A DNA stretch of 64,000 nt from Phallus indusiatus (lineage: Eukaryota > Basidiomycota > Agaricomycetes > Phallales > Phallaceae): assembly GCA_027605045.1 (NCBI GenBank), contig JAQFWX010000163.1, positions 1 through 64,000 on the forward strand, given 5' to 3'. This document shows positions 12,049-26,200 of the stretch, in pieces. The position numbers were made by a program, and so were the translations under genes. The first letter of the stretch is position 1; every line of letters begins with the position of its first letter. The notes below the pieces were generated by a model. The model was not told the DNA's origin and did no database searches. It worked only from the letters and a program-made list of their open reading frames with translations.

Positions 12049-15000
12049 TCATTGTCTCGCAGCCAAAGCGGTTAGTAATATATCGTACTCTACTTTCGCA
12101 GCTAAACCGAGGTAAGATAGCCCATGAGTCAGATTGAAAAAAACAACAATAACAACAGCGACAGCAACAACAAAGACTTACATTTCAAAATCAGCCTTAT
12201 AAAAGCCTGTGCCAAACCCGGATTCTCAACCTCCATCCGTCTGAGTTCATCCATACTTAACTTCCACAACACAGCATCTTGTTCGACAACGACTGTGGCA
12301 TTTCTCGCCATCCCTGAGACAGCAGATAACTCTCCGGCCACCGTGCCAGGAACCATGGATTCCTCTTGAACCTCGGCGGTGTTTAGAAATGAATAAGATG
12401 CTCGTAAAACGCCGCTTTCGATGAGATATAATGCATCTGATGGTTCGCCCTGTCGCCAGAGGACTTCCCCTTCATCGACTGTGATGCGGGTTAAGTATGC
12501 TGTTAACGGCCGATACGTGTCTGGATCAAATGGCCCATACGACGAAAATGCTTTTGTAAGTGTTTCAAGTAATAGATCACCTTGTGGGTCGGAAACTTCG
12601 GCATGTGAAGGGTCTGAATCTATGTATGATATGATTATATGCATGATGAGCTAACAAGATTTTTTTTACCCTTTTGTAAGATTCGACCTCCAGCGTCCCA
12701 GAGTTGGGAACGACGAGGCGATCGCGCAGCAGAACCAGCTAAGTATTCAGATGGAAAACTCCTGCGTCCAGAGAAAACTGAAGTACGAAGGTTACTTCAG
12801 AACAACTGATACATTATTTGAAACCAACCTATTTTTTGATCGCGGATATCTGCAATTTTATTCGAAGCAAACCAAGCTTTCAAATAAGCATTTTCCGTCC
12901 CTAAATCCCGAACAAAAATCGCCTTCAGAAATCCGACTATACAAAGCAAGAAAACACCCTTACATTCCAACGCATCATTTAGATTCAAAAACAACTCCAC
13001 ACCGTCTTCTTTAAACAGTTCCACATTTTTTAATGCTTTCCCAATCTCGGAATCCAATGAAAATCCACAAAACACAAGAATAATCTGACGCGCAGATAAA
13101 AGTCGTTGTATCCGCACAAACGCTTCAGCAGAAGAGAGATCTATACCAGCAACAAATGTCAGATCAAGAATAAGAAAGCGTATTGGATTCTTGAGCCATG
13201 CGGATGGTTCCAATAAGCTTCTGATTTCAGTCTCGACCCCGTCAATTGTCCCGAAGAATAGATGTCCTATATAAAAGTGTTTGAGAAACTAGGGTCAAAC
13301 TCCACTGAGGATATTTTTTGCCTTGTAATTTCATTACAATAGTTTGTCTAGCGACTTCGCGAAGGTATTCTCGTTGCCCGCCTGGTCGGCGTACAGCAGA
13401 CAATGCAGAGTTGCCGGAATATATTGTCCGTATACTTCGGGCCCGACTGTTTTGGACCACAAAGAAGAAGCCTAAAATAAAAGAATGGGTGATTTTTTTC
13501 TCTCAAAAATCTGATACCGGTACTTACAGCTGACAACTATACCGAACAGAACACCAGCTACAAAGTCCCAAACCGTCATGCAGACGATTATACTAACGAT
13601 GGTGATATACTCCGTCCTAGAAAGAACAAAATGAACTAATGAACACTTGCTTTGCATAACTCAAAACAACGCTCACACATTGGCTCGAGGCCACGTATCC
13701 CATAAAGCCTAAAATCAAGTTAACCTTTACAATCAAACACAGCGATGTTCTACTTACTTCTTTGACAAGATCCATACCCAAAACAAAGATCAACGCAGTT
13801 ACTACCATTATTGCTGAAATGAAATGATAGCGTCAATAGATAGCGTCAATATCCGGAATTCATATTAAACATCGGGGCTATGAACATACGTATATAACTG
13901 ATGGGTCCGGTCCCCACTAAGAGCAATAAAGCCGTTCCCACGGCTAGCAAAAATGAAGCAATTCGTGTATTGCCTCCAACACGATAAAACCTGTTTCATC
14001 ATCCCATTAATTTTCGTACATAGATTGATTGATTGAGTACATACAATACTGTATTAACATAAACAAGATAATTTGGCCTAAAAAGGGAAATCAACAAGCT
14101 GCAAAAAAGATACGTTGTTGAAATAAAAAAGTGCATACACAGTCCCTACCAGGCCTGCTAAAACATTGGAATATCCATGTCCAACCAATTCTTTGTTCGT
14201 ATTGATATCTTGGTTGAGAGATACCGCTGAAAATAATATCAGTATATGCTAAAGCGACGACCGTGAAAGTTCTTACCCAGTGCTGGTACATTGAGCGGAG
14301 GGTGTAAGATATTGAAAAAGAGCCTGCAAGCATATAAGTCGGGTGATGAATCGTAATGGTAGATATATGTATGTACAAGGCTAGTTGAGTAGGGATTGTA
14401 TCCAACAAAACACGATAGTTCGTTTTACGAAAGTCTATTAAGGAATGAGCACTTTATACAGAGTTTGGGACTGGAAATAAAACCGACCGAAGTATGCATA
14501 AAAGTGATACCAAGGTTCGGTAGCATTACCCATGTCAAAGAGCCAGCCGTTCTGGCGTAACTCGTTTAGGTCAAATTTTCCTATGACCACCACGATATAA
14601 AACACAGCAGGTATAGCGAGAAAATCTAGAAAAAAAGCTTGAGAAAAAGGAACCTGACGGTTTTCCAAAATAATAATCTCACATGATGGAAACAAAAGTT
14701 GATGGTTCCATCTTTTGGTAATAAGCCGCAGGCCAAAAGCAAGACACAAAGCGGGTGCCCAAAGCGCGATATTGTGAGATGTAAACAAGCGAGAAAAGGT
14801 TTCCCAGTTATAATCAAAACCTTCCTCAATGCCAACGGCGACTTCAAATCTAATATCTCACGTGTTAAAGAAGGAAAATCCGGATCACAAATTTTCGAGT
14901 CTTACCCGGTTTCTATCAAGAAAATCCCGATGCCGCCGATACAACTGTGTATACAAACATGTCAGCCGTTCATTTCTCAGTGACGAATGAATTACTCACC

Positions 15001-16367
15001 CGATCAGAATATGCCGCGGAAAAAAACCGATGAGAACACCGAGATTGAGAAAACCCAAGGCAAGAAAGGTAAGTCCTAAGTTAAGTTGAAGCTCGTAATC
15101 TGAAACGCGTTATGCGGTTTGAGTACCTGTTAGAACCGAGGATAGGGCAAATGCCATCATCGTTGTTGCAATGACGGCTTGTGGATCAGAGTCCCCTATG
15201 TCTCCTGCGATTTTAGTGGCTATAATATGAAAGAATGGCTTTGAGCAGAGATTTAGTGATATGACTCATGTAAACTGAGCAACCAAACAATGAACATACA
15301 ACGACTTCTATCATCATACTTCCATTTGCACCCGCAAAACCGCTTCCCCCAAACGTAAACACCAATTGAGCGATGACTGTACTGATATATGGAATGATTA
15401 GATGTCAATACTGAAAAAAGTAGAAGAAGTTATATACCTAACAAAAAACATACTAACTCCTGTCCCTCCGAAAGTTGAAAAAATTCCGGTGGTAGGGAAA
15501 ACAATCATTCCGTAACTGACACCATCAAGAATATTAATCAAGAGACCGAAGATAACTGCTGGTATAGCATGAAGAAATGTAAGATAAGATGGTATATGCG
15601 GTCCTTTTTTGGAGTCTGGATTAAATGGGGAGGGTATCGGCGAGATAAGCAGGGTGTGCGGCTGAGAGTGTGAGATAAGCGGAGTTGACTCGGTCGCTGG
15701 CAGAGGAAGCCCGTTATCATCGCTCCTGTCTGATATTGACGCGGCGCGTATGTTTGAATCGGATTCCGAGGGTATAGCGTGCAGACGCTCTATCTCGCGT
15801 TTTTTTTGGAGCTGTGGCCGCTGTAGCCATTGTTGTTGATGTTCAATATCTTTGTTATTCGACCGCGAAATGTTTACATCTGGTTCGGGCTCGTTGTCGG
15901 TTTGGTGGTCAGCGCTTTGAAGCAAGTCTCGTGATGCGGCCCTGCTTTCGGATATCAAAATTGACAGCGCAGAAGGGCCTGAAGGACGTGTCTGTGGTAC
16001 GGAAAGAGAGGATTTGAAGTTCATTCCCGACAGCTCGACTGAACTGGCTCGAATATTTGACTGTGTATCAGAAAAGGATGGAGCGGTATTTTGTATATCC
16101 GCGTCGGGCGTAATTGAGCTTTTATTAACATCCCGAGGACTGAATTAACAAATCCTGCGTCACCGATATAAAAAAAACCATTGAATATACTTACATATGG
16201 CGCAATAATGGGCTGGGCTGTAAACTGCGAGATGGTACTTGCAATCGGTTGTGTTCGACGTCCTCAAAACCACCACCGTCTTCCTGACCTTCACGCCGCA
16301 TTAAAGGGCCAGAAATCGACGCCGGTGATCTCGAAAAAGACCATGGACGACTCGTCGACGCAGGCAT
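12049..16367 (-). CDS. SulP/SLC26-type membrane transporter with STAS and cyclic-nucleotide-binding domains
   Basis: The N-terminus from the ATG at 16367 is about 250 residues, Ser/Pro-rich and cytosolic. An intron near 16148-16193 joins it to the frame that leads into YLTFLHAIPAVIFGLLINILDG, the start of the SulP membrane core. The core continues over many short exons down to about 13250. Next comes a STAS domain (about 13213-12960: RFLILDLTFVAGIDLSSAEA...), a linker with RSPRRSQLWDAGGRI, and a cyclic-nucleotide-binding fold (12644-12183: GEVLWRQGEPSDALYLIESG, later VAGELSAVSGM). A last intron (12102-12174/12182) leads to a short final exon reading KVEYDILLTALAARQ, stop at 12049. This domain order matches the fungal YGR125W/Vsb1-like vacuolar group rather than plasma-membrane sulfate permeases; that is inference. 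The substrate could be sulfate or basic amino acids. Confidence 0.87.
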
Positions 16368-17805
16368 GGCGCAAACGGGGGATGTCGACGAGAGGAAGAA
16401 GTTGAAAGAAAAGAAGTTGTCAAGTGTACCGAATATGTAATGCGAAACTAGGTTACGTCAGAATACACGGAGTCGAAAGTGACGCAATTCCATGTGACTT
16501 CTGCGTAACGCGTAACAACGAACAACAGTCAACCTGGTCTGCCCATACATACAACGTACAAAGTACGCCGCTGCTGTATTCGAGCGGCTTAGCAGTCTTA
16601 TAGGCGGATTTCAGATAAGAAAACCAACACAAGGCGATGTTTAATGCGAGCCCATTTCACGAACGTTCGTTTCCTTCGCGTCGATAGATTGACATTTAAT
16701 CGGTAAATTTCCGAGATCACAGCCAGCTAAGAGCGTCACCGAAGGTATGAATTAAACGGCAACATCATTGCCAGCATGATCGAATATGGAGAAGACATGC
16801 GTGCTCCCAGAAGGCTTGTCATATTTGAGATTCCATATTGAACGCCAGTCGTGCCCGGAAATGAACGACAGTGATGAAAGGAACCATTTAGTAAGATGGA
16901 GAGAGTTCACTTTTTAGCCTACTTCAGCTGGCTTTGAAACTGACTGAGACTCGCCAGGGCCCAGATTTAACACGATAGCCGTCGAGCATATCTATATTAC
17001 GCACGCTGAGTACAAAAGTATAATAATAATTGCACAATTTGATATCATAATGTTTCAAGTACTCACGCACAAACCAGACTCGCATTTGAAACTTATTGTC
17101 GATTCGCTAGAAACACGCCACGCACCAGAACAACGTGGCTGTTCAGTGTTATGTACAAGGCCACGAGAGTTCGGCACGGGCTGCCGTCTTACTCCGCATG
17201 CCAGTTCGGCTTGAACGGCAAGCGATTTCCTTACTAGGGCAACCAAGAACGGCGCAAAAGCGTGTTTTATGACGCGTCGAGGTCGAAATCAGAATCTTTT
17301 GACCATTTCGCTAAAGATAGTGCGGGGTCTGTAGATGTATGTACATTAAGTGTCCCTTGCTGTTATTGTCCACGCCGCAGACCGGTGAATGTTCCCCTAA
17401 AACACCCCGATTACGCATGCTTCAAGTTTTGAGCAAAAGATTAATACTGTAATTCATTGCATTAAACACAACTATTGTGCGCAGTATGTGCAAACGATAA
17501 CCAAGCATATCTTTCAATCAGTATCAAGACTCCTGCCCAATTGAAATCAACTCCCCGGGCTTGGGCGACTGGTCAAGCTTTCCCTACCCTTCGTTGGACA
17601 CGAAACTAAATTGCATTTTCCTTCGTAAGAAGACACGAGGCAATCAAAACTAGTGCATTATCCCTGCACTTCATCCGATTTATCCACCCCTCTCTCCTTT
17701 TCCAGACTGATAAAAGGGTTCCCCACGTCTTCGCTTTTTTTAATCCAGTCCTCATCCTCATCCTCATCGTTATCCTTCTACCTACACATACCTTCCGCCT
17801 TAGAC
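16368..17805. other. Intergenic, divergent promoter region
   Basis: It separates the SulP gene (-) from the zinc-finger-like gene (+). Short open frames only, none with a recognisable domain. A run of TCATCC repeats just before 17800 lies in the leader of the downstream gene. Confidence 0.6.
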
Positions 17806-19741
17806 ATGTCCTTCCCGACCTATGATCATTCACTCGACGCAACTAGCGCCGAGTTTGAAAACCAAGGTCCCATTCAACCTCGGTCCAAGGCCTCGTGAGT
17901 AGCAATAGCCGTATTCTTAGGTCCCTTAGGCCACTATTCACGACTTACAACTTTGCTCCAGTGACTGTTACATTTTCGACGCAATGCATGAGCGGTCGGC
18001 GGGAAGCTCAAACGGCTACCCCGGTCAACGTTGCTTGCCCGAAAGTATGTCCCACGAGCCGTGCGATAATATGTAAGTCTCTCCTTAACCTCAAAATTCC
18101 ACGACCTTCACCAATGTTATATTCCTTTCTTCAGCTGGACCCCCTACGCAGTCTATCACGATCCGGCCCAAGATAATACGATCTCGCACGTCGCACCTGT
18201 GGACTAGTAAGTCGTTCACTCTCTCGTTAATACTTCGCCACTCAACATCATGTTCAAAGTGATAGTGTCGTATCACCACCTCAATATTTCGACACATCCC
18301 AGTCCCAGTACCGCACAAATTGGGAGTCACATATGTGAGACTAAGACTCGTCATGTCCAAAAACTTTGTCTATTGACGAAACCAACACAGGCATTCATAT
18401 GCCAACTCCCAAAAACCCTTGACGCAGTCTCACATTAACACGGAAATGTTGTATCACGACTATTCCAACGTTTCTGTGACGCAACAGTTCCAGGAGTTGA
18501 GTAATTTGCCCACTTCTGTATCTGAATATCCTTCAGAAGCCACACTATATGTTCACCCTCATGAACACAATACCCTTCCGCAGTCACTTTCCTCTGATTA
18601 CCAGCCACCAGAAACCACGGTACCCTCATACCCTCACCCAGAAATGGCCTGGAACACATCGGCCATCACCATACCCTCCACGCCTTATTCCTTTGATCCT
18701 GCCACTTCTCATAATATGGATCCGGTACCGTCTTCCTCTTCTTCCGCCCCACTATACCCAGTTATCCCAACCAACAACGCCCCGTCATCCTCTGTATTTT
18801 ACCCATACCCTTTTCAGCATATCTCGGTACAAGCTTCTGTTCCTCGCAATACATTGTCTGCGTACCCGGTTGGCTCAACCGATAACATCTTGCGAGCTAC
18901 CTGTAATGGATCACCATATCCCGAGATGTTGGTACCTTCCCAATACCCCTCATTAACAAGCGACACGTCTCTTGTATCACATCCTATTCCCTCCTCTACA
19001 CCTCGCGACACATCGTCGCATGACTCATCTCTATCTGTTCCTTCCTCTTCTTTATTATATCCAGTCACCCGATCACTTGCCCCCATCGCTATCCCTTCTA
19101 TCCAACCTCCCCTTCCCCTTCCAGCTCGTCAGACCCTTAAGAAGCCCAAATGCCAGCGACCTCCCAAAAAACAAGTCCGAGTTCCCAGAAAGCCCGTCGC
19201 CGCACGTGCACAACAGCACCCCAAACAGCGCATCGCACATAACAATTCATCGGAGGTACGTGCTCCAATCCGCAGCGGCTGGTGGCTCGACACATTCTTC
19301 CCGCGCAACAAACCATGTACGCTGTGCCATCAAAAGCTGTCTCAATGGCGGGAAGACCGTGCGCTTGAACATCTCGTGTCTTCTCATATCCTTCAGGCGG
19401 TTAAAAAGATGTCCGTGTACAGCAAGTTGGCTCCAGGCAGGAAGACCACAAGGAGAAAGCATCTCGTCGAAACGGAGGCGCAGTTCGCATATGCAAGAGA
19501 GCAGGTGGAGGATATAAAATGTAGGTTCTGCCCATATGAAACTTCCTTGGTGCTTCGGGGTGCGAACGCCAAACAACATTGGGAGAAGAAACATGGACAG
19601 CTCGACGAGAGTTTACGAGATATGGAATTGAAGCGTGTAGAGGCTCTGGAACCGGACAAGCGGGAATGGTATAGCTACCACGATAAACTCTTATTCGAGT
19701 TTCCTAGGGCTGTAGCTCCACCTTTGAGCGAAGAATTGTAG
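17806..19741 (+). CDS. Hypothetical protein with two C-terminal zinc-finger-like Cys/His modules
   Basis: The start at 17806 (MSFPTYDHSLDATSAEFENQ) opens a first exon of 89 bases. Four introns follow, with donors at 17895, about 18073, 18209 and 18333; each keeps the frame when spliced. The long last exon starts before 18419. The product, about 560 residues, has a Ser/Pro/Tyr-rich middle with repeated SYPHP/SVFYPYP-type segments and then a basic stretch (KKPKCQRPPKKQVRVPRKP) that looks like a nuclear localisation signal. The C-terminal part has PCTLCHQKL...H...H and, about 70 residues later, IKCRFCPYE...H...KKH. These are Cys2His2-like pairs with non-classical spacing. I do not recognise the family. 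Nuclear, nucleic-acid-binding function is an inference. The protein at 49337-52783 has a similar tail. Confidence 0.75.
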
Positions 19742-20372
19742 TTAAATTTATATCCCCAGAAAGTTGTGTTTTTTTTTCGTCTTTCGGAATAAAGCGACGA
19801 GTTCGCAATCGATGAAAAGAATCATTCACTTTTGTTTTTGTCACGCGCGTGATGTGACGAGGTTTCGAGTGTAAGCAGAATTGCGTAATCGACCTGAAGG
19901 ACTCGGAGTTCTCCGGTATAATGCATGCTCACCAGGTTGCTCGGTTTACTATTTCAATTGTGGAGTAAAGTCAATCATCTGATAAAATTTGGGGACCTTT
20001 TGTTTTATGGCCCTTTGGACACGAAACTTAAACGGCATTCGTCGACTAAAAATGGTATCAGAATCAAATCAGAATTGTTGGGCATGCGTTCGCCGTGAAC
20101 AATGATGATACTTTAAGTTACTTTGTAAACAAATTTTCTAACAATAGCGTAATGTTGGGCAAAAACACGCATGCGCACAACTAATTATCAGTACACGTGT
20201 CTGCGGTCAACCTTCAGGGGTGTACTCAGTCAACAAGACGACATGTTTCCGAACTATTCGCTTGTTTCAAACTCTTATAGTACAACCTGTAATTACGGTT
20301 TACACTTCACTCAATCATCAGAATACGCTGTCTGAGCTCTGTTTGCGCGCCCACGCTGAAAACAAGACACGC
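19742..20372. other. Intergenic, between convergent genes
   Basis: The 3' flanks of the zinc-finger-like gene (+) and the homocysteine synthase gene (-). I see nothing else. Confidence 0.55.
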
Positions 20373-22568
<2,196 letters not shown>

Positions 22569-23279
22569 AACAGCAAAGGACGAGGACGAGGATGAGGATG
22601 AGAACTTTCAAGCGAAACTGGAGTTTTATATATCAAATATCCAGAGTCAAAAAGAAAGGATGTGGGAAAATCAATCGAACAAGCAATGATGAAACATAAA
22701 TAAACCCGCAGAAATTTTGTTTGCACATGTTATTGGCAATGAGCACGCAATCTGCAGCCGTCGACGAGATGGCTTTGGTTGCGGCGGCGTGGGGACCCCG
22801 GACCTCGGGTACCCGTGACGGGGTTATGTAATTTATTACCTCGAAAATCGATGGCCGACAATCGGCAAAAGGAATTCGGCGTGATATTCTGCATATCGAG
22901 GGTATATGCATTTTATATTGTGAACATTCTCGAATACCACAACTATTAAATGTCTTATCAGATGATTAATACTCAAATAATCACCGTTCATGTCTTTTGC
23001 GTATAACCATGAGACTTTCACGACGATTCGGACAACTTGAGAACAATTTGGCCGAACCGGATACACATATTTCAATTTCGAAGTACATAGAAGTGATAAT
23101 AGTGAAACATGATCGTTTAAAATACAGTTTGTGGCATGTAAAAGGTGTCAGAAGGTTAAAACATATGGCATAGACATATTGATAAAAGATCTCGAAGCAA
23201 TGATTCAGACAAATAGGATAGCAAATAATGCAAATATTCGAAATATATGCCGTTAGATTGCTTGGATTCGTGAATATAT
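22569..23279. other. Intergenic between two minus-strand genes
   Basis: It holds the promoter of the homocysteine synthase gene and the 3' flank of the dsRBD-like gene. A CT-rich leader of the sulfhydrylase lies at about 22570-22620. No CACGTG sulfur-regulator site was found by eye. Confidence 0.5.
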
Positions 23280-26200
23280 TTAAGAAACCTTCATCCTTTT
23301 CCGTACAAAACCTGCAGTGCCTGAGGTTTGTGCATCGTCTTCCATTCGCCGTGTCGGGCGTTTACCAAGCGAAGAAGAATGGACTGCCGCTTTCGCATAC
23401 ATCTTGTTTAAAAAATAACCAATGAGTAAATTTATATAGAACTCACCTTCGTGCACACTCGTGTCTTCTCTTCCTTTTAGCTTCTGTATCATGGCCTTCG
23501 GAGCACTCGGTGGCTGTTTAGTACCAGCCTCGCTTTGTATGTTTGACGACATTGACCCCGAACGAGGAACCATTGCGCGCGGTCCCGAAGGCGGAAGATG
23601 TCCACCAGGTCCAACCGGACTTACTGGCGCATAACCCGTTGGGTACGCATATTGGGGATGAGCTTGACGATGGGAGACATAATGCCCCGAAAAAGGGGTG
23701 GGTACAGGTACAGTATAGACTTGCACCTAAATCTAGGGGTTCAATATTGTGTTTTCAAATAATGAAAAGGCGTACCTGTGGTTCTTGACGATAGTAGTAA
23801 TCATAATGATCATGCGGTTGGTAGTTTACAATATGCGGTTGCTGCTGATATGGATACGGGTATGTATAAGGACCTATTGTGTATTCAAGCTGAGGAGGCG
23901 GCGGCGGAGGCGGAGCGATAGCCGATTGACCGTAGTGGCTATATCTTCGATAAAAAAAAAGATCAATCAGTACATCTGTAAATGCGATGAAGAAAGTAAA
24001 ATAGAGTATACTCCGAAGGGTAACGACGCCGCTGAAAGGGCGCGTGATTGGAATTAGAATAACGGGAATCGCGATGACTGCGCATGGCACGAGGACTTGA
24101 AGGTAAGGTTTCAGATACAGAAGCACGGTGAGATGACGTAGACGCAGCCAGCTCTCTTTCGTCTTTTGCATTGTCATCTTCCATTTTTTGTGAAATATCA
24201 TTGTCCCCCCGATCCGGAACTGACATTCCTTCCAGATCTTTACCTTTATCCTTCACTTCTTCGTCATTATCAATCTCCATTTCTTTCACGCCATCACCCT
24301 CTGTTTTTACAGCTTCACGATTCCCAAGCTCAACCTCACTTTTATCTGCATCCACGGAAGAGGGCAACAGCTGCGGCCCAATCCCAGCTTCAGAAGCTGT
24401 ATCAGCCGTATCAAGCTGAGACCCATGATGGGCAGATTGTTGTGTGGCCAAGCCTTCTTGTTGTTTCTGTTGTTGTCGTAGGACCTGAGAACTTTGCGAT
24501 GCGCGTGCCGCTAATGTGCGCCGGGAATTTGCGTGCTTCAATTTGACGCGTTGACGGGCTTGAAGAAGCGAAGATGATTCCACAATGGCATTTTCAGAAA
24601 CCAACTCCTCTTCCTTTTCATCCTCTTCGTACCATTCTTGCTCATATCTGGGAGCCCCAGCGGGGTTATAATAAGTAGCGTAGCTATATCCAACAGTGGG
24701 AGCAGGTGGCGGTGGCTGGTAATGAGGCGGGTATTGAGGCGGAATGACATTCAAATGAGGAAAGAAACGAGGATTAATATGAGGCATAACAGCCTGAACT
24801 TTTTGCGACTGTTGAGCGGGAAACATGGTGCCTGGAAATAATATAAGTTAGTCACAAACTAAGAAAAGAAAAAATAAGGACGAACTCAGACCCCGTCCTC
24901 TACCCCTCCCGAAACCAGTTCCTCTTCCCCTCGAAGGTCTCCCATTGATCAGCGACAACTCCGTTCTACCCAAACTCGATCCAGCCTTGACCCCTAACAA
25001 ATCATTCTCGGATTTACCCAAATTCTTTCCACAATTAAAAGAAATCAAACTATCATTACCATCAAGCATTTCACCCTCTTCCAAATCCATATTCGCATTC
25101 GTGTACGAATGATGGCTTGCATCACTGCGCGACGATCCAGCAGCAATTGCGGTAAAATTATTAGGAGTGACAGGAGCGCGACCACCAGACGCTGCCGCGT
25201 TTCCATACTTAAACCCGTATCCCGAGTATCCACCACCTCTACCCCTCCCAAACCCTCTTCCAAACGCTTGTGGTCTCCGTACACCTCTCTCAGATCCCAA
25301 TCCAATCCCGAATCCCCTCTTTCGTCCTCTATATCCCATTCCTTTCCCAGCAAATCCGACACCAGAAATTCCCTTTCCAAACTTAAACTCCCTCGAACCA
25401 TTCATATTTCCTAACCCTTCGAATAATTCTACCCACTGCATTACACCTTCCTCGACAGCGAGACAAATGGCCGCAACTCTCGCGTCTTGTTTCGATTTAT
25501 ATTGCGATTTGGTCCGGGTAACCCAGATTTTCTTGATATTATCGATTTTGGATGGTTTTGTTTCATTCTCCGTTCCACTTCCTGTTCCACTTTCACCAGC
25601 ACGAGGTGGTATAGTAATGGCAGTAACAGAAGGTGGAGGAGGAGGGCTATTTTCGGTATCGGCATGCTCGGGAGTGGTTGGGTCACGACCATTTCCATTT
25701 TCTGATGGTGTCGTTTCTCGTGCTTTAGACTTTTTGTCAGCGGTATCATATTCTGGCTCGTCTTTTGGGGATAAAGCATTCGGCTCCGGTGCTGATGCCG
25801 TCCCCGCGTCGACGATCATCGAAAGATCGATTGTCAGGGTACAGCAAAAACCTATGTATAACAGAATTTGTAAAATATATCGCAAGTGACGATTAAAAGA
25901 ATAACATAATACGTACTCGCCAAATCACATACGTAACTGAAATCAACTCTCAAACCGGGACGAATTTTACGCAGTGCACCTCCCAATCCTGGTAAAAGCT
26001 CTTTTTCGCAACGTCTTCGCATTTCGGGCGTAAGATACGAGTCAATTTCAGCTGCTACTTCCTGAACATACGTGCCAAGCTAGTTCGCCGGGTTAAACAT
26101 TAATAGAGAAAAAACATCGATATAATCATGATACTTACGCCTTGAGAGCAGGCCCAGAGACAGACAGCGACTTTAGCGTCTGATCGTTTTGAGAAGCAGG

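Noticed and set aside
18549..18956. 135-codon plus-strand frame rich in His, Pro and Leu
   Set aside because: Alternative frame of the long last exon of the zinc-finger-like gene, which has the splice support.
25167..25889. 240-codon plus-strand open frame rich in Pro, Asn and Phe
   Set aside because: Antisense of the Gly/Arg-rich exon of the dsRBD-like gene. The minus frame splices coherently with the neighbouring exons; this one does not.
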